Assembly: GCA_024224995.1 (NCBI GenBank)
Contig: JAAENB010000219.1
Location: 1 to 16,356, forward strand
Reading direction: 5' to 3'
Origin: a bacterium
GTDB lineage: Bacteria > Spirochaetota > UBA4802 > UBA5550
DNA: 16,356 bases
Shown: positions 13,856 through 16,356 of the stretch, one piece after another
Layout of the letters: every line of letters starts with the position of its first letter
How positions within the stretch are numbered: position 1 is the first letter of the stretch
Made by a program: the position numbers and the translations under genes
The notes under the pieces: model-generated
Seen by the model: the letters and a program-made list of their open reading frames with translations, nothing else
Told to the model about the DNA's origin: nothing
Databases searched by the model: none

Positions 13856-14685
13856 TGCTCATCTCCCAGGGTACCATGATCCTTGCGGGCCGTGCCCCCG
13901 ATGGATATAAAAGATTGAAAGAGTCGCGGAAAGAGATCAAAAAAGATATACGAGCTTTTGAGAACTCCGGGAATGTCGAGAATTTTTTTGCCGGAACCAA
14001 TTGATTTAATTATTTTGCGCGCTGCGGAGAGGGGAGTGAGATATGAGAAATCGGCCATACGGGGTAAGGAATTGCTTTTCACGTGTTTTTTGAAAAAATC
14101 AGTGCCTGCCACATTGCCGAGCCGTACCAGGAGTACCGTAATAGAACTGTTTGCCACCTCAAGCTGGAGTGTTCTTGTATATCCTTCTATGGCCGCTTTC
14201 GCGGCAGTGTAGGCCGCGGGCAGGTGGCCGGTAAACAGCCGTCCTGCTGAAGAACCGATATTTACAATGTATCCCTGTTGCCCGTTCTTCATATGTTTCA
14301 GCGCCGCCCTGGTTCCGTATACCATCCCGTTAAAGCAGACATTCATCATCTTGTCCTCGTCGTTATGCGATAGATCTAAAATGTTTCCCGGTGAAATAAA
14401 GGATGCGTTATTAATAAAGAGATCAATACTGCCTGTTTTTTCAAAAACTGAGTCTACCCACCGGAAAAGGGCGTCCTGGTCTGTGACATCGCACTGATGA
14501 AAAGAGATAGCGCCGCTGAACGGTGAGCCCGATGCTGTTGAAATATTCTCTTTGGATATATCGCAAACAAAGACCTGCGCTTCCGCAGCAGCCAGTTCCC
14601 GTGCCAGGGCCCAGCCGATTCCCTGGGCGCCCCCGGTAACCAGGCAGGTTCGATTTTTCAAATCTATTTTGGTTTTTTTATTCAT
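13852..14685 (-). CDS. Short-chain dehydrogenase/reductase, probably NAD-linked
   Basis: 277 residues, classical SDR. TGGAQGIG is at 17-24, and Asp42 ends the second strand (VFVCDIS), pointing to NAD(H). INNAS (91-95) replaces the usual NNAG, Ser146 lies in IGSSAG, and Tyr159-x3-Lys163 is in the standard YTAAK. A C-terminal extension (240-277) contains an aromatic stretch, SYIFFDLFPRLFQSFI (245-260), that may form a hydrophobic lid or touch a membrane. The gene starts 2 bp after the terpene cyclase stop and overlaps the ADC-like start. Oxidation of the alcohol left after cyclisation and dephosphorylation is the natural guess for its role. Confidence 0.88.
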   Translation of the reverse strand: MNKKTKIDLKNRTCLVTGGAQGIGWALARELAAAEAQVFVCDISKENISTASGSPFSGAISFHQCDVTDQDALFRWVDSVFEKTGSIDLFINNASFISPGNILDLSHNDEDKMMNVCFNGMVYGTRAALKHMKNGQQGYIVNIGSSAGRLFTGHLPAAYTAAKAAIEGYTRTLQLEVANSSITVLLVRLGNVAGTDFFKKHVKSNSLPRMADFSYLTPLSAARKIIKSIGSGKKILDIPGVLKSSYIFFDLFPRLFQSFISIGGTARKDHGTLGDEQ

Positions 14686-14687
14686 CT

Positions 14688-16181
14688 TTATAGCATTTGC
14701 TCTGCAAGGATCGCAGCAAGGATAAATACTCTGTCAATGTTTTGAGGTGAATATTCATCTTTGGCCAGCCATAACATATCGGTAAATGCTTCGGATGAAT
14801 ATTTATCCAGAAGGAACGTGAGAGCCTGTTCACGGGATTGCTTAAAGGCGGTACTCTGAAAGCCTTTTCTTCCCATATCCTGAAGAGCAATAAGGGCAAA
14901 CGCTGTTTCTATGGGAGTGGAATTATCCATGCCCCATCCACCGTCTTTTTGCTGGTTCTTGATGAGCGCTACAGCTCCTTTTTCCGCCGCTTCAAGCTTG
15001 TTCCATTCGGAAAGAGCAAGGACGCAATGCATGGTTGTGTATATCCAGGAACTCTGCCATTTATCGCCTTCCCAGCGGCCGTTGGGCAGTTGTTCGGAAA
15101 TAATTTTCTCCAGAGAAAGCGGAGCCGCTTCACCAAATGCCGAGAGTGTGCAAAGAGCACGGGCCGACACGGAAAGCGCCGATTGCATTTCAAAGGACCA
15201 GGCGCAGAAATGATCACCTTTTTCAAACTGCCGTAGTATGGATACATCGACTTGAAATCCCAGGGCACGCGCAACGCCAAGGGCTGCGCCGGTATCATCT
15301 CCATCGGGCTGAAAACTATCGCTCGCGCCAATGCCCGACGCCTGTATTGCCGGTACAAGGTTTTTGGCAAGAGGAGTCACCACATCTTCAAGCTCCGGCG
15401 CTTTAAGGAGACCCGCAGCCAGGAGAGCCCAGAGAGAAAAGGACTGCTCAAAGCGGTAACTGGGAAAGGCCGCAGGCAGAACTTCAGGAATGCCGACGCC
15501 TGTTGCGCCGGCAGACCGGGTAAGGTAGTTTACCGCAGCCGCTGCCTGTTCCGCGAGAGCGGGATTATCTCCGGCCATTTTTAGCCAGGCGGCAGTGGTG
15601 GCGGGAGAATGGCCAACACTGCCGGCGCTGTCCACAAGGGCTGGATCGGCAGTAATGCCCCAGTCTTCCCAGGAGGCTGCAATGGCTTTTGTTTTTTCAG
15701 GGTGAAAATATGTTCTAATCAGTTCAATGCGATTGCCGCCCATTTCAATAAGCGCGGCGTATTGTTCATGAGGAATCGATAAGCCCGCTTCTTTCGCGTC
15801 CTTTACCATACCCGGGATGAAAAGCTCGGCGCCGTTAGGCGGCTCTTCATTGGCCAGCCATTTCCCGGCTGATTTGCCCAGGTATTCCAGCCCTGCTTGC
15901 GCGGCTGTTTTTGTTTTTTCAGCAGCGCCAAAGCGGTGCAGGGCGAGAATGGCCGCCAGCGTAGGAACGTCCCGGCTGATCTCGCAGGCTGGTAAGCCCC
16001 AGCCGCCGTCATTTTTTTGCCGGGATATAATCCAATCAAGCGTTTCATGTATATTGTTTGGCCGAAAACAAAGTGCGCGTGCCGTCTCATAGAGAGAAGC
16101 GCTCATGCTGCCTTCGCTTGTATTCAAAGAACTGAGTGTGTTTCGTAAGTCCTTAATAAGCATTTGTGATATATCTTTCAA
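14688..16181 (-). CDS. Class II (protonation-initiated, DxDD) terpene cyclase
   Basis: 497 residues, the usual size of bacterial class II diterpene cyclases such as copalyl diphosphate synthases. Two QxxDGGWG-type repeats frame the protein (RQKNDGGWG 54-62, NQQKDGGWG 409-417). The general acid motif is Asp293-Gly-Asp295-Asp296-Thr (DxDDT). DKWQSSWIYTTMH (373-385) matches the KWxxSxxYxT segment of these enzymes. It has no class I DDxxD domain, so the product should keep its diphosphate. I chose TTG at 16181 as start because AAGGAGAG (16188-16195) is well spaced from it; the first ATG would remove six residues. It heads a four-gene operon (2-bp gap, 4-bp overlap, 5-bp gap). Geranylgeranyl or farnesyl diphosphate are candidate substrates. 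Squalene-hopene cyclase is unlikely because those are about 630 residues. Confidence 0.88.
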   Translation of the reverse strand: MKDISQMLIKDLRNTLSSLNTSEGSMSASLYETARALCFRPNNIHETLDWIISRQKNDGGWGLPACEISRDVPTLAAILALHRFGAAEKTKTAAQAGLEYLGKSAGKWLANEEPPNGAELFIPGMVKDAKEAGLSIPHEQYAALIEMGGNRIELIRTYFHPEKTKAIAASWEDWGITADPALVDSAGSVGHSPATTAAWLKMAGDNPALAEQAAAAVNYLTRSAGATGVGIPEVLPAAFPSYRFEQSFSLWALLAAGLLKAPELEDVVTPLAKNLVPAIQASGIGASDSFQPDGDDTGAALGVARALGFQVDVSILRQFEKGDHFCAWSFEMQSALSVSARALCTLSAFGEAAPLSLEKIISEQLPNGRWEGDKWQSSWIYTTMHCVLALSEWNKLEAAEKGAVALIKNQQKDGGWGMDNSTPIETAFALIALQDMGRKGFQSTAFKQSREQALTFLLDKYSSEAFTDMLWLAKDEYSPQNIDRVFILAAILAEQML

Positions 16182-16202
16182 ATCGAACTCTCCTTCCTGT
16201 TT

Positions 16203-16356
16203 CTTGTTATGGTTACTCTCTCAAGAAACTCTTTTTAAATAGGGCCGGTTCCCGAAGATTTTATCCCGGGGCCATGCTCTGTTTCACGGGGTTGAAACCC
16301 CGAGCTACAACACGTCGCCCCGCTGGGGCTATTCTGTCTTGGGTCAGCATTGAACC
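16203..16356. repeat. Hairpin-rich intergenic repeat at the window edge
   Basis: Two strong hairpins follow one another: CGGGGTT-GA-AACCCCG at 16287-16302 (perfect 7-bp arms) and GCCCC-GCT-GGGGC at 16317-16329, separated by GAGCTACAACACGTC. This arrangement resembles dispersed non-coding repeats of environmental bacteria and is unlike the other palindromes in the window. The promoter of the terpene operon should lie between about 16200 and 16260, but I could not choose a -35/-10 pair. No gene is visible. Confidence 0.5.

Noticed and set aside
14688..16181. Squalene-hopene cyclase
   Set aside because: At 497 residues it is too short, with only two clear QW-like repeats and a class II diterpene-cyclase-like KWxxSxxYxT segment.
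1..16356. CRISPR array, tRNA, rRNA or transposase genes
   Set aside because: No regularly spaced repeat series, cloverleaf candidates or transposase motifs were noticed on reading both strands.

Overview
The window looks like accessory DNA from an anaerobic bacterium of moderate GC content. The anaerobic signs are an oxygen-sensitive type of ATP-driven (Fe-S) reductase of the benzoyl-CoA reductase/2-hydroxyacyl-CoA dehydratase superfamily, a CooC-type ATPase and two cysteine-rich heterodisulfide-reductase-like proteins. I cannot name the phylum from the sequence alone. No tRNA, rRNA, CRISPR array, transposase or phage gene is visible.

Layout. (1) 1-218 (-): 5' part of a short TraR/DksA-like gene, cut by the window edge. 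(2) 571-2247 (+): an AT-rich two-gene unit with a good sigma70-type promoter. It encodes a GNAT-like acyltransferase and a pyruvoyl-dependent histidine decarboxylase proenzyme whose Ser81-Ser82 cleavage pair falls at the same residue numbers as in the Lactobacillus enzyme. A short hairpin repeat occurs on both sides of it. (3) 2347-3644 (+): an SDR oxidoreductase and a MarR regulator, behind a promoter carrying four symmetric ACTTAAC-type half-sites. (4) 3661-3698: a perfect 38-bp palindrome between converging genes. (5) 3703-6270 (-): two catalytic subunits of a BcrB/BcrC (HgdA/HgdB)-type reductase. (6) 6516-12551 (+), divergent from them: two different HgdC/BcrA/BcrD-type activase ATPases, a CooC-like P-loop ATPase, a ferredoxin/CCG-domain protein, a GlcD-like FAD oxidase and a GlcF/HdrD-like Fe-S protein. 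(7) 12540-16181 (-): a tightly packed operon, transcribed in the order class II (DxDD) terpene cyclase, SDR, acetoacetate-decarboxylase-like protein, HAD phosphatase. (8) 16203-16356: a hairpin-rich intergenic repeat.

How the genes may work together. Blocks 5 and 6 contain all four kinds of subunit of an ATP-dependent benzoyl-CoA-reductase-like enzyme (two reductase subunits, two unlike activases). They also contain a plausible electron-entry chain (flavoprotein plus Fe-S proteins) and a possible metallocentre-maturation ATPase. None of the usual benzoate-pathway genes is in the window, so the substrate is open. Block 7 looks like a small terpenoid pathway: proton-initiated cyclisation of a prenyl diphosphate, diphosphate removal by the HAD protein, then oxidation and further conversion by the SDR and the ADC-like protein. 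Blocks 2, 5-6 and 7 are the parts most worth following up. The pathway assignments are inference; the family assignments rest on motifs read in the sequence.
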